DNA of 16,300 nucleotides from Planctomycetota bacterium (GTDB lineage: Bacteria; Planctomycetota; Planctomycetia; Planctomycetales; Planctomycetaceae). Positions within the stretch are counted from its first letter, which is position 1. Each line of letters opens with the position of its first letter. Location: the NCBI GenBank assembly GCA_027622115.1, contig JAQBZS010000038.1, forward strand, positions 1-16,300. Direction: 5' to 3'. Made by a program: the position numbers and the translations under genes. Positions 8,368-16,299 of this stretch are shown in pieces. The notes under the pieces were generated by a model that was given only the letters and a program-made list of their open reading frames with translations, had not been told where the DNA came from and made no database searches.

Positions 8368-8447
8368 ATCGATTGACGATTGACAAGCGACATTGAAGAC
8401 TCCAATCAGATATCACCAATCCAAAATCAAAAATCGTCGATCCCATC
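8368..8447. repeat. Low-complexity tandem repeats before dehydratase gene
   Basis: Two back-to-back copies of GATTGAC (8371-8384) and a degenerate AATCCAAAATCAAAAATC run (8418-8435) fill this 80-bp gap. No ribosome binding site is visible before the ATG at 8448. Confidence 0.55.
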
Positions 8448-10001
8448 ATGCCTGAAGCGACCTTTCTGCGTCTCCATCCCGATGACAATGTTGTGATCGC
8501 CAAGCGGTCCGTTCCGAAAGGGGCCGACATTCGTTGCAATGGCGAAACGCAGCCGCCGATCACGCTCGATCGGATTGACTTGGGCCACAAAGTCGCGGTC
8601 GAGCCCATCAAGATCGGTGAACCAATCCGCAAATTCGGCCAAATGATCGGCTTCGCATCCACCGACATCGAAGCCGGCGACTGGGTCCACGGACACAATG
8701 TGGAAGTCGGCGCGTTGTCGCTAGACTATGCCTTCGCGACCGACATCCCGCCCGATCCACAGCCCATCACCGGCCGCACCTTCATGGGCTATCGCCGGGC
8801 GGACGGGCGAGCCGCCACGCGAAACTACGTGGGCATTATCACCACCGTGAATTGCTCGGCCACGGCTTCGAAGTACGTCGCTGCCGAAGTGACGCGAGAT
8901 CTGCTCGCCGATTTTCCCAACATCGACGGCGTCATCGCGCTCACGCACAAGGGCGGCTGCGCGATGGGATACGGAGACGACGAACACGTGCAACTTGCAC
9001 GCACGCTGGCGGGCTTCTGCAATCATCCCAACATCGGGGCCTACATTGTGCTCGGCCTGGGCTGCGAAACCGGCCAGGCATCGTTCATGGTGGAAAACCA
9101 CGGACTGGTGCAATTGGAATTCCCGGGTCAGCCACAGGGCGACCTGCCGCTGGTGATGACGATCCAAGAAGAAGGCGGCGTCCGCAAAACGGTGAACCGC
9201 GCCGTCGATGTGCTGGCGAAGATGCTGCCTGGGGCCAATCGCGTCGAGCGGGTTCCGATTCCCGTTTCCGAAATCATGCTGGCGACCGAATGCGGCGGCA
9301 GCGATGGAAACAGCGGCATCACAGCCAACCCGGCGGTCGGCATCTGCAGCGACCTGTTGGTGGCTCACGGCGGCACCACGATTCTCGCGGAAGTCCCCGA
9401 AATCTACGGCGGCGAGCACTTGCTGACGCGTCGCGCCGTCAGCCGAGAAGTCGGCGAAAAACTGATCGAACGAATTCGTTGGTGGGAAGACTACGGAGCC
9501 AAGTTCGGCGCGAAGATCGACAACAATCCGTCCGTGGGCAACAAGCTCGGCGGGCTGACCACCATCTACGAGAAATCGCTGGGAGCCATCGCCAAGGCCG
9601 GAAGCACGGCGATGCGAGACGTCTACAAGTATGCGGAAACGGTGACGTCCAAAGGTTTCGTGGTGATGGATACTCCCGGATTCGACGCGGTCTCGGTGAC
9701 GGGGATGGTGGCGGGTGGAGCGAATGTGGTGGTCTTCACCACCGGCCGAGGAAGCTGCTTTGGCTGCAAGCCCGTGCCCACGATCAAAGTGGCCACCAAC
9801 ACGCCCATGTATGAGCGGATGATCGACGACATGGACATCAACGCCGGCCGCATCATCGACGGCGGTGGAACGGTCGAGGACGTCGGCAATGAGATCTTCG
9901 AGAAAGTGATCTCCGTCGCCAGTGGCGAACCGACCAAAAGCGAAGCTCAAGGAATCGGCGACGAAGAATTCTGCCCCTGGACAATCGGGCCGCTGTTTTA
10001 G
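8448..10001 (+). CDS. uxaA: Altronate/galactarate dehydratase family (UxaA-type), full length
   Basis: The protein has 517 residues. Residues 1-95 are the SAF-type N-terminal domain (FLRLHPDDNVVIAKRSVPKG, DLGHKVAVEPIKIGEPI, AGDWVHGHNVE). Residues of about 108-517 are the catalytic region (GYRRADGRAATRNYVGIITT, VNCSATASKY, ALTHKGGCAMGYGDD, GAYIVLGLGCE, ATECGGSDGNSGITANPAVG, VFTTGRGSCFGCKPVPTIKV). Cysteines in these motifs (C136, and those of GGCAM, GLGCE, TECGG and SCFGC) are candidates for metal binding or catalysis. The family dehydrates altronate to 2-keto-3-deoxygluconate in hexuronate breakdown, and galactarate dehydratase is the closest alternative. The length is close to E. coli UxaA (about 495). 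No uxuA, uxaC or kdgK neighbour is seen, so the exact sugar acid is open. The start lacks a clear ribosome binding site. Confidence 0.88.
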   Translation: MPEATFLRLHPDDNVVIAKRSVPKGADIRCNGETQPPITLDRIDLGHKVAVEPIKIGEPIRKFGQMIGFASTDIEAGDWVHGHNVEVGALSLDYAFATDIPPDPQPITGRTFMGYRRADGRAATRNYVGIITTVNCSATASKYVAAEVTRDLLADFPNIDGVIALTHKGGCAMGYGDDEHVQLARTLAGFCNHPNIGAYIVLGLGCETGQASFMVENHGLVQLEFPGQPQGDLPLVMTIQEEGGVRKTVNRAVDVLAKMLPGANRVERVPIPVSEIMLATECGGSDGNSGITANPAVGICSDLLVAHGGTTILAEVPEIYGGEHLLTRRAVSREVGEKLIERIRWWEDYGAKFGAKIDNNPSVGNKLGGLTTIYEKSLGAIAKAGSTAMRDVYKYAETVTSKGFVVMDTPGFDAVSVTGMVAGGANVVVFTTGRGSCFGCKPVPTIKVATNTPMYERMIDDMDINAGRIIDGGGTVEDVGNEIFEKVISVASGEPTKSEAQGIGDEEFCPWTIGPLF

Positions 10002-10002
10002 G

Positions 10003-10119
10003 CAGCCCTACCTGGAAACCGTGGGCTACTGTCCCCGCCGAGCAGATCTCATCGAGACGCTGATCGAAAAAGTCGAGTTCGACGGCAAGGCTGGCAAGTT
10101 TGCCATCGAGTTTCGAGCC
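10003..10119 (+). pseudogene. Possible C-terminal scrap of a large serine recombinase
   Basis: Directly after the dehydratase stop, in another frame, the DNA encodes YCPRRADLIETLIEKVEFDG followed by KAGKFAIEFRA. This resembles the extreme C-terminus of many large serine recombinases, which typically read like ELVETLIERVxxDGxxGxVxIxFR. No start codon, resolvase domain or zinc-ribbon part precedes it, so it would be a relic. The likeness ends exactly where the hairpin at 10120 begins. The match is short and judged from memory of the family, so chance is possible. Confidence 0.35.
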
Positions 10120-10145
10120 GTTGGCCTCAGACGCTGGAGGCCAAC
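10120..10145. repeat. 9-bp perfect hairpin between convergent genes
   Basis: GTTGGCCTC (10120-10128) pairs perfectly with GAGGCCAAC (10137-10145) across the 8-nt loop AGACGCTG. It lies between the convergent dehydratase and AAA+ ATPase genes. No T-run follows on either strand, so Rho-independent termination is doubtful. It is probably another dispersed palindrome. Confidence 0.7.
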
Positions 10146-10245
10146 CATGCGGATTGAACGAGAGTTTCACGTTGGGACGGGTGTGCAGAGAGAAGACGAT
10201 CACGCTTGGGGCCAAGACCGAGTTTGGCGACGGAGACCGTTTATG

Positions 10246-12531
10246 TCACAGATTTGTGTGAGTTGTCGTGATTGCAAGCTCGTTGTCGCCGTCAAGGCCC
10301 ACCGTCCATTGAGCTGGTAACTGGCTTTCCGTCAGCAACTTCCGTGACAGCGGCGAAACCACGAATGAATCAATGAATCGTTGCAACGGCCGAGCCCCAA
10401 GCTTTGGATCGAAGCCGTGTCCAGCAACATGCTCAATGAGTTCATCGGTAAAGTTTAGTTTGATCCCAAACGAATCCAGACCTTCGCGTGATTGGAGTGC
10501 GGCCAGCTCCTTGCGGGCAATCGTTCGCACCGCGTCCATGGTCAGCGGAGCGAAGTTGATGAGTTCGTCGATCCGGTTGAAAAACTCCGGGCGAAAGAAA
10601 TCCGTGACGGCTCGTTCGTAGTCGCCTTGAAACTCACTCCCAAAACCGACGGAAGTTCGCGACTCCGATCCCAGGTTGGATGTCATCACGATGATCGTGC
10701 TTTGGAAATGAGTGACTCGGCCGAAAGTGTCAGTCAGCCTGCCTTCTTCGATCAGGTTCAACAGGACGTCGAACACCGAGTCCGCCGCCTTTTCGATTTC
10801 GTCGAAGAGCACAACGGAAAACGGTTTCTCTCGGACGTGCTCGATCAGCGGACTCGGGCGACCATCCGGTCGTGTCAAGATGCGGTCGGCTGCGTCAAAG
10901 CCGCTGTATTCGCTCATGTCGATGCGGATCATGCCTTTGCGATCGCCGTCGCTGCCGAAGCAGTATCGCGCGATTCGCTTCGTGAGTTCCGTCTTGCCAA
11001 CCCCCGTCGGCCCGCAAAACAGTAGAACGCCAATCGGCCGGCCTGGGTCGTTCAGACCAGCCTTGAACGTGAGAATGGTCCGGCTGGCGGAGCAGCATGC
11101 TTTCGACTGACCGATGACGGCCTGTTGCAGTTCCCCCAACACGTCGGACTCGCTCAACGCGATGTCGTCGCGCAGGAAGAGTTCGGGTACGCCGGTCTTC
11201 TGGGCGAACTGGTCTCGCGTGAAATCCGCATCGACCTCGTTGCGATCATTACGGCTGGCGGCTTCGGCCAGTTCGCGAATGAACGACGCGGCTGGACCGG
11301 GAAACGCGTAGTACGGCAAGAACCGGCGGAACAGCCGGTACGTGAGCGCGGGCGAATCTTTGTTAAACGTCAGCTTTGATCCCCCCAATGACGACGCCAC
11401 TTTTTGCAGCGCGGACACGGCGGTTTCGCCATCAAAAGCGGACACAGTGAGGATTTGGAACAAGTCCACAAATCCGGGCAGAAGACGACTGCATGCCGCC
11501 ACCTCGCGAGGTGTGGCTTCGCAGACCAACCGAATTTCACGTTCGCGGACAAACGGCAGCAGGAACGATGCGATGCTTTGCGACGGTTCGCTGCCGCCAG
11601 TGCTGACCAAGTCCAGCAGGCTTTCAACACAAAGGATGCCGCGGATTTCAGCCAGCTCGGCGATCACTTCTTCGCAACGTTCCTCCCATTGTCCGAGGTA
11701 TTGCATACCGGAGATCATGCGAGCCGCGTTTGTGATCCAGAACCGGTGGCGATACCGCGGTTGGTCTTCGTCGGTCGGCTCCAGCGATCGGTCTGACTTC
11801 AGCCGGCGCTCCGCCTCGTTGGCCGCTTCCGCCAACAACGTGCTCTTGCCGACACCCTTCTCACCGACGAGCAACACGCTGCTTTGTTCTTCGACCAACC
11901 GCAGCACCAAGTCCGCAACTTGCTCGTCACGTTGCCAGGCTCGCGAGAAACGACGGCGGACGTGACGTTGTCCCAGGGCTTCGGCAACTTCTTCGAGCGT
12001 GGGGATGAAGACTTCGCGTTCTTCGCGGCGCTTTTGTTTTACGCGGATTACGAGTTCATTGACTTCAACCTTCGGCGGACGCAGCAAGCGTGTCAGCTCG
12101 CGAGGCGTCCGTCCCGCCAACTTGGCTCGAACGTGTTCGGTCAGCAATTCTTCGAAAGCATTGTCCGCGTGAAAGTCAAAGCGGACATCCAACAGCGGAG
12201 CGGCGCAGGTGTTGAGTCCGTCTGACCGCCGACCCAAGACACACGGCACCCGGACCGAAACGGTTTCGTCACAGGGGAAGATACGTTCGTTGTCGCGGTA
12301 GAACGGTCGAACCGATACGTCGACATCCACCAGCCGAGACTTCTCGAAGTCCGGCGAAATCAGGAGCGGGTCGTTGTCGAACGACCAACTTAAGAACTTG
12401 CGGACTTGGTCCGTGGCGGACCGCGCATCGATACCCGTGCCGACCAGATCGGTTTCCGGTTCAATCGGCAACGCGTTGAACAGTCCGGCTTCGTCTTGCC
12501 AGATCAAAATTGGACAGCGGTAGGCGGGCAT
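10246..12531 (-). CDS. Divergent Clp/HSP100-like double AAA+ ATPase (761 aa)
   Basis: Residues 1-190 are a domain unlike Clp_N. AAA-1 has Walker A GEKGVGKST (223-231), pore loop GMQYLGQWEER (275-285, Y278 in the usual aromatic place) and a degenerate Walker B, GILCVES (298-304), where family members have LFIDE. The usual ERRF arginine fingers are replaced by PGFVDLFQ (352-359). AAA-2 is orthodox at Walker A GPTGVGKT (507-514), Walker B VVLFDEIEKA (573-582), sensor 1 TSNLGS, arginine finger FFRPEFFNRID (R653) and sensor 2 GARPL. The GYVG pore loop is replaced by RILTRPDGRPSPL. The second ring should hydrolyse ATP and the first is probably inactive. There is no ClpP-binding IGF/L loop that I can see. 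It lies 99 bp downstream of a second such gene and is likely cotranscribed. Its role is unknown; a partner subunit is inferred. Confidence 0.88.
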   Translation of the reverse strand: MPAYRCPILIWQDEAGLFNALPIEPETDLVGTGIDARSATDQVRKFLSWSFDNDPLLISPDFEKSRLVDVDVSVRPFYRDNERIFPCDETVSVRVPCVLGRRSDGLNTCAAPLLDVRFDFHADNAFEELLTEHVRAKLAGRTPRELTRLLRPPKVEVNELVIRVKQKRREEREVFIPTLEEVAEALGQRHVRRRFSRAWQRDEQVADLVLRLVEEQSSVLLVGEKGVGKSTLLAEAANEAERRLKSDRSLEPTDEDQPRYRHRFWITNAARMISGMQYLGQWEERCEEVIAELAEIRGILCVESLLDLVSTGGSEPSQSIASFLLPFVREREIRLVCEATPREVAACSRLLPGFVDLFQILTVSAFDGETAVSALQKVASSLGGSKLTFNKDSPALTYRLFRRFLPYYAFPGPAASFIRELAEAASRNDRNEVDADFTRDQFAQKTGVPELFLRDDIALSESDVLGELQQAVIGQSKACCSASRTILTFKAGLNDPGRPIGVLLFCGPTGVGKTELTKRIARYCFGSDGDRKGMIRIDMSEYSGFDAADRILTRPDGRPSPLIEHVREKPFSVVLFDEIEKAADSVFDVLLNLIEEGRLTDTFGRVTHFQSTIIVMTSNLGSESRTSVGFGSEFQGDYERAVTDFFRPEFFNRIDELINFAPLTMDAVRTIARKELAALQSREGLDSFGIKLNFTDELIEHVAGHGFDPKLGARPLQRFIDSFVVSPLSRKLLTESQLPAQWTVGLDGDNELAITTTHTNL

Positions 12532-12564
12532 GGTCGGAGGTTAGACCCTGGTTGATATAGGACT

Positions 12565-12638
12565 TCGTTTAACCCGTAGCCGCAGGCGCAGGCGTTATTG
12601 GCTAAAAACACCTGCGCCTGCGGCTACGGGTTAAACGA
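12565..12638. repeat. 32-bp inverted repeat supplying a stop codon
   Basis: The left arm 12565-12596 begins TCGTTTAACCCGTAGCCGC. The right arm 12607-12638 is its reverse complement at 31 of 32 positions, with a 10-nt spacer (ATTGGCTAAA). The right arm covers the last two sense codons and the TAA stop of the larger ATPase gene. It fills most of the gap between the two ATPase genes and could reduce or stabilise the downstream transcript. It shares the start CGTAGCCGC with the repeat at 1567. Confidence 0.92.
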
Positions 12639-15600
12639 CATGTGCCTCACGGAATTCGCGTGGAAGTGGAAGGCGGCCGAGTTGAAAGCTTGACATGTGT
12701 GACGAGTATTCTCGCCGCTTCGTTTCAATACTGATGCCTGTCGCCAGGTCAATCGTTGTCCACAACTCGGGCGCGGCTGACAACTGTTGCGAAATGCGCA
12801 CGACAGGTTTGATCGCGAACGGTGAATCGACTGCGAAGTGATCCGTCGAGTTCGGCAGCGCCTGTGCCACGACGTCTTCGAAGGATCGATCTTCGGACAC
12901 AACAAGCACGACCACTTGCACGGGAATCATGCGCCCGGAATCCAGCACGATCAGGTGCGTACCCGCCTCCCGCGAGTACATGCGGCTGGCCCGAAGCCCC
13001 TCGATCCGAATCAGCGCGCAATTCAGTTCGGCCAACCGAACGCATGTTGGCTGCGACACCAGCGGACGCTGTTTCTCGCCAATTTGCACGTCAGAGTGAA
13101 GCACTCGTTCGTATTCGAGACACGCACAATCAATGTCTTCTTGCTCAGCTTCAAATCGGATTGACGGAGCGTCCAACAAGGCGTGTGTCAGGTCGAAGGT
13201 GTTGGCGTCTGATCCCTGCAGAGGCCGTATCAACACTGAGAGTGTTTCGTCATGCCATCCGTCTTCATCAGGCAGAAGTGAGTCGACCAGGGCGAGTCGC
13301 TGTGCCAGCCAATCCCATGCCGTGCCGGATCGGTCGGGAGCGTTTTCCACAAGCTCGTTCAAGTACGTCCTCACGTCATCCGCCGCGTACATCTCGCGCA
13401 TGATTCGACTGTCACCACTTCGGCGATTGTCGTTCGTCACAATCTTTGCGCGGGCACGACCGCGAGTTGTTTTGACCGAACGGATCGACTCCAGTTGTTC
13501 GGCCAGCCGCCGGTGGACGTGGTCGCGTTTGGCGGCCGACTTCTCTTTGACAAGATTTCGCAGAGCTTGGATCGCTTCCGTGAGTTGCAGGTAGTAGTAC
13601 TGCTCGGGACGAATCGAGCCGCTGGTGATTGAACCGTCCGGTCGATGTTGTCGGCACGTTTCCTCGTAGCGGTTCAAGCAATGACGAATCGCATCCAGGG
13701 GCGGCTCGTCCGGCAACTCCGCGTCCGTGATCGTCCCGCGTAAACGCACGGCGTCATCCAGTCGCGACACATTGACCGTGATGCCGCTTTCCGCCCAATC
13801 CAACGCCACAATCGTCGGCGTGAGTTCGGCACTGCGAGCCAACTCGGCAGCGACCGGCCGGATGAGTTCCATCTCGACGAAACGCCGCACGCCGCGGGCA
13901 CCCCACTTGGGCTCGAAGCCTTGTTGCACCACGTACTGCACGATCCCTGGACGAGGCACGAGCACACATCGACGACGAAGAAATCCCTCGCGTCCACCGA
14001 GATCTTCGATGTGGCGATGTGCGATGTGATGCACGTCATTCTTCGTCAGTTGATCGAACGGGATGATGCGGTCCAACCGGTTGACGAACTCGGGCCGAAA
14101 GAAGTCTTCCACGGCTTTCATGTAGCGGGCGTGATCGCGTTTGGTCGCGTCGGTCGGATCCCCGCCGAAGCCAACGCCGCCTTGAGCTTCGCGGCTGCCC
14201 AGATTGGATGTCAGGATCACGATGCAGTTGGTGAAGTCTGTTGTCCGGCCGAGCGCGTCCGTGAGTCGGCCTTCGCCAATGACCTGCAACAGCAAGTCGA
14301 ACACGTTCGGGTCCGCTTTCTCGATTTCATCCAACAGCACGACCGAGTGCGGCTGCCGCTTCACGGCCGTGGTCAACTGGCCCTCCGGTTTGAACAGCGT
14401 GCCGACCAGCCGCGCTGTTGCGGCTGGCGTGTTGAACTCGTTCATGTCGAAGCGGACCAGCCGGTCAGCCGACCCAAACAAATACTTGGCGACTGCTTTC
14501 GCACACTGCGTTTTTCCCACGCCCGTCGGACCGAGGAATAGAAACGAACCGATCGGACGCGTCGGATCGTTGAGCCGAGCCTTCGCCAACGCGATCGCAT
14601 CAACGACTGCGTCCACGGCTTTCGGTTGACCGAACATCAGCTCGCGGACTCCGCTTTCAATTTCGTCTCGCGGCAGTTTTGTGGCGTTTTCGAGAAACGC
14701 TTGGTTCAGCCCCGTCTGTGCTTGGAAGTCGTCACACACGGTTTCGCGAGTGAGTGCTCCGCCGTTGCGCTTGGCTGCCATGCGTTGCAGCAGGCTGGCG
14801 ACTTTGCCAGGAAATGCGGCTTCGCGATTGAAGCGACGGGACAGATCGAGCGCTGTCGGCAACACGGCGACATCGCATTGGACGGTGTGCCGTCGTTCCA
14901 ACTCGCGGACATGCGACAGAAGAATCGTGAGCGTGGTACGTTCGTCGGTTTCGTCCACGCGCAGTACGTGAAAGAGGTCGGCGAATGATCGGTCCAGTTC
15001 ACGCAGGCGACGCAATGCCTCGGGCGTGGTCTCGCCGAGCACTCGCACGTCGCGGCGTTCCAGATAAGGCTTCAAGACATGAGCGACAGCTAATTCCGAG
15101 TCCCGCGTCATGCCGGCGCGGAACAACCCGATGAGATCGTCAAAGCACAGTAGATGGTGGCGTTTGGCCGCATGTTTCAGGATCGCGAGCAGTCGATTCT
15201 CCCACTGGCCGACATAACTCATTCCAGAAATCAGACGCTGCGGCGACAGCAACCACGTACGGCGTCTGTCCTTAAATTGATCGTTGCGACCGTGGTTTCG
15301 GCGGAAGACGACTTCATGTAGCAACGTGCTTTTGCCAGAACCCGACGGCCCGACTAGCAGAACGGGACGCTGGTCGCGCGCGGCGAGCAGTCGCTGCAGC
15401 TCACCCACGAGTTCGTCGCGATGGGCGCATCGCATTAGCTCTTCCGGATACAGGTCATCCAACCGGCGACTCGTACGAGCCAACTCGGTAGCTCCGTCCA
15501 TCGATTCGCCGGATGCGAGCGCCGCCATCAGGCTTTTGTCGAATGTGACGACCTCCTGACGCATCGGCACATCGAACTCGACCGTCGTGACCCACACTTT

Positions 15601-16077
15601 GCCGCGCAGCCGAGTCTCTTCCACGAACTGCGAAATGCTGTCACCGTCCTTGGCGAGCTGCTTGAAGTGCGCCGTCAGAATCTGTTCGGCACGAGACTGC
15701 ACGGCGTGGCCTTTGGGAATGTCGAACCACACGTCGGGCATTTCTGGAAAGAAAGCGACTTGCCGATCGACCGCATTGAAGTGCGCGATGGCAAACGCAT
15801 CACGGACCCAGGCGTCCGCAACTTCGCACGAGAGTTTGTACCGGCGGCACTCAATCTCCGGGCAGTACGCGTACTTGGCGATCTCCTTGTGCTTGCCCTC
15901 TTTCGCCAGACGCCCCAGCAACTTCTTGAGATCGCTAACCAGCCGACTTGTGGCTCGACCGAGTTGCTTGTCCGCGCGTACCACCGCCGGCATGAACAGC
16001 GGGCGCAGCGTGTACGTCGCGACTTTGTCGCCGCCCACTCGGTGCGAAGTGATGTAAATCGGACAGGTGATGTTCAT
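12631..16077 (-). CDS. Large divergent Clp/HSP100-like double AAA+ ATPase with C-terminal extension (1148 aa)
   Basis: ATG at 16077 opens a long frame without a clear ribosome binding site. Residues 1-215 are a non-Clp_N domain similar in layout to that of the neighbour. AAA-1 has Walker A GPSGSGKST (243-251), pore loop GMSYVGQWENR (285-295) and Walker B LLCFDD (309-314), with Asp where the catalytic Glu is expected. The arginine fingers are replaced by RSFADLFH. AAA-2 has Walker A GPTGVGKTQ (516-524), Walker B VVLLDEIEKA (579-588), sensor 1 TSNLGS (623-628), R667 in FFRPEFVNRLD and sensor 2 WGARG. The GYVG pore loop is again absent (RLVGTLFKPEGQL). Residues of about 790-880 are charged helices. 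About 890-1148 is an extra domain with ALIRIEGLRASRMYSREAGT, weakly like the PCRF domain of peptide release factors. No metal or protease motif is visible. The function is unknown. Confidence 0.9.
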   Translation of the reverse strand: MNITCPIYITSHRVGGDKVATYTLRPLFMPAVVRADKQLGRATSRLVSDLKKLLGRLAKEGKHKEIAKYAYCPEIECRRYKLSCEVADAWVRDAFAIAHFNAVDRQVAFFPEMPDVWFDIPKGHAVQSRAEQILTAHFKQLAKDGDSISQFVEETRLRGKVWVTTVEFDVPMRQEVVTFDKSLMAALASGESMDGATELARTSRRLDDLYPEELMRCAHRDELVGELQRLLAARDQRPVLLVGPSGSGKSTLLHEVVFRRNHGRNDQFKDRRRTWLLSPQRLISGMSYVGQWENRLLAILKHAAKRHHLLCFDDLIGLFRAGMTRDSELAVAHVLKPYLERRDVRVLGETTPEALRRLRELDRSFADLFHVLRVDETDERTTLTILLSHVRELERRHTVQCDVAVLPTALDLSRRFNREAAFPGKVASLLQRMAAKRNGGALTRETVCDDFQAQTGLNQAFLENATKLPRDEIESGVRELMFGQPKAVDAVVDAIALAKARLNDPTRPIGSFLFLGPTGVGKTQCAKAVAKYLFGSADRLVRFDMNEFNTPAATARLVGTLFKPEGQLTTAVKRQPHSVVLLDEIEKADPNVFDLLLQVIGEGRLTDALGRTTDFTNCIVILTSNLGSREAQGGVGFGGDPTDATKRDHARYMKAVEDFFRPEFVNRLDRIIPFDQLTKNDVHHIAHRHIEDLGGREGFLRRRCVLVPRPGIVQYVVQQGFEPKWGARGVRRFVEMELIRPVAAELARSAELTPTIVALDWAESGITVNVSRLDDAVRLRGTITDAELPDEPPLDAIRHCLNRYEETCRQHRPDGSITSGSIRPEQYYYLQLTEAIQALRNLVKEKSAAKRDHVHRRLAEQLESIRSVKTTRGRARAKIVTNDNRRSGDSRIMREMYAADDVRTYLNELVENAPDRSGTAWDWLAQRLALVDSLLPDEDGWHDETLSVLIRPLQGSDANTFDLTHALLDAPSIRFEAEQEDIDCACLEYERVLHSDVQIGEKQRPLVSQPTCVRLAELNCALIRIEGLRASRMYSREAGTHLIVLDSGRMIPVQVVVLVVSEDRSFEDVVAQALPNSTDHFAVDSPFAIKPVVRISQQLSAAPELWTTIDLATGISIETKRREYSSHMSSFQLGRLPLPREFREAHVV

Positions 16078-16107
16078 GCGGCGGAAGTTTGAATGCTGAG
16101 TAGTGCT

Positions 16108-16204
16108 GGGGTCAGGCTTACGTTTTTCAGATTTGGCGGCCGTTCAACTTGAGCATCACCAATAACGTGATGCCGCCAAATCTGAAAACCGTAAGCCTGA
16201 CCCC
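16108..16204. repeat. 97-nt palindromic element with 33-bp arms (GGGGTCAG ends)
   Basis: The left arm 16108-16140 begins GGGGTCAGGCTTACGTTTTT. The right arm 16172-16204 ends CGTAAGCCTGACCCC and matches at 32 of 33 positions. The centre holds a 7-bp hairpin, GCATCAC (16153-16159) with GTGATGC (16167-16173). It sits 30 bp upstream of the large ATPase start, within its likely 5' leader or promoter region. The form is that of a non-autonomous mobile repeat (MITE or REPIN-like). No transposase is in the window. Confidence 0.92.
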
Positions 16205-16274
16205 CAAGTCCTCAACTCGCTTTTGTCGAAGGTGGATAAGAACTGCTAACAGGATCTTCCGTTTCTGGGTGTAA

Positions 16275-16299
16275 GACGGGCACTCCACTCCTGCCCGTC
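16275..16299. repeat. Hairpin at the window edge
   Basis: GACGGGCA (16275-16282) pairs perfectly with TGCCCGTC (16292-16299) across 9 nt. It may be the visible part of a longer palindrome that continues past the window. Confidence 0.6.

Noticed and set aside
8721..9950. Long open frame of 409 codons on the minus strand opposite the dehydratase
   Set aside because: It is an antisense shadow of a clear UxaA-family gene, rich in His, Arg and Asp, with no recognisable motif.
10246..12531. Assignment as ClpV of a type VI secretion system
   Set aside because: No type VI genes are nearby, and the N-terminal domain and second pore loop do not match ClpV.
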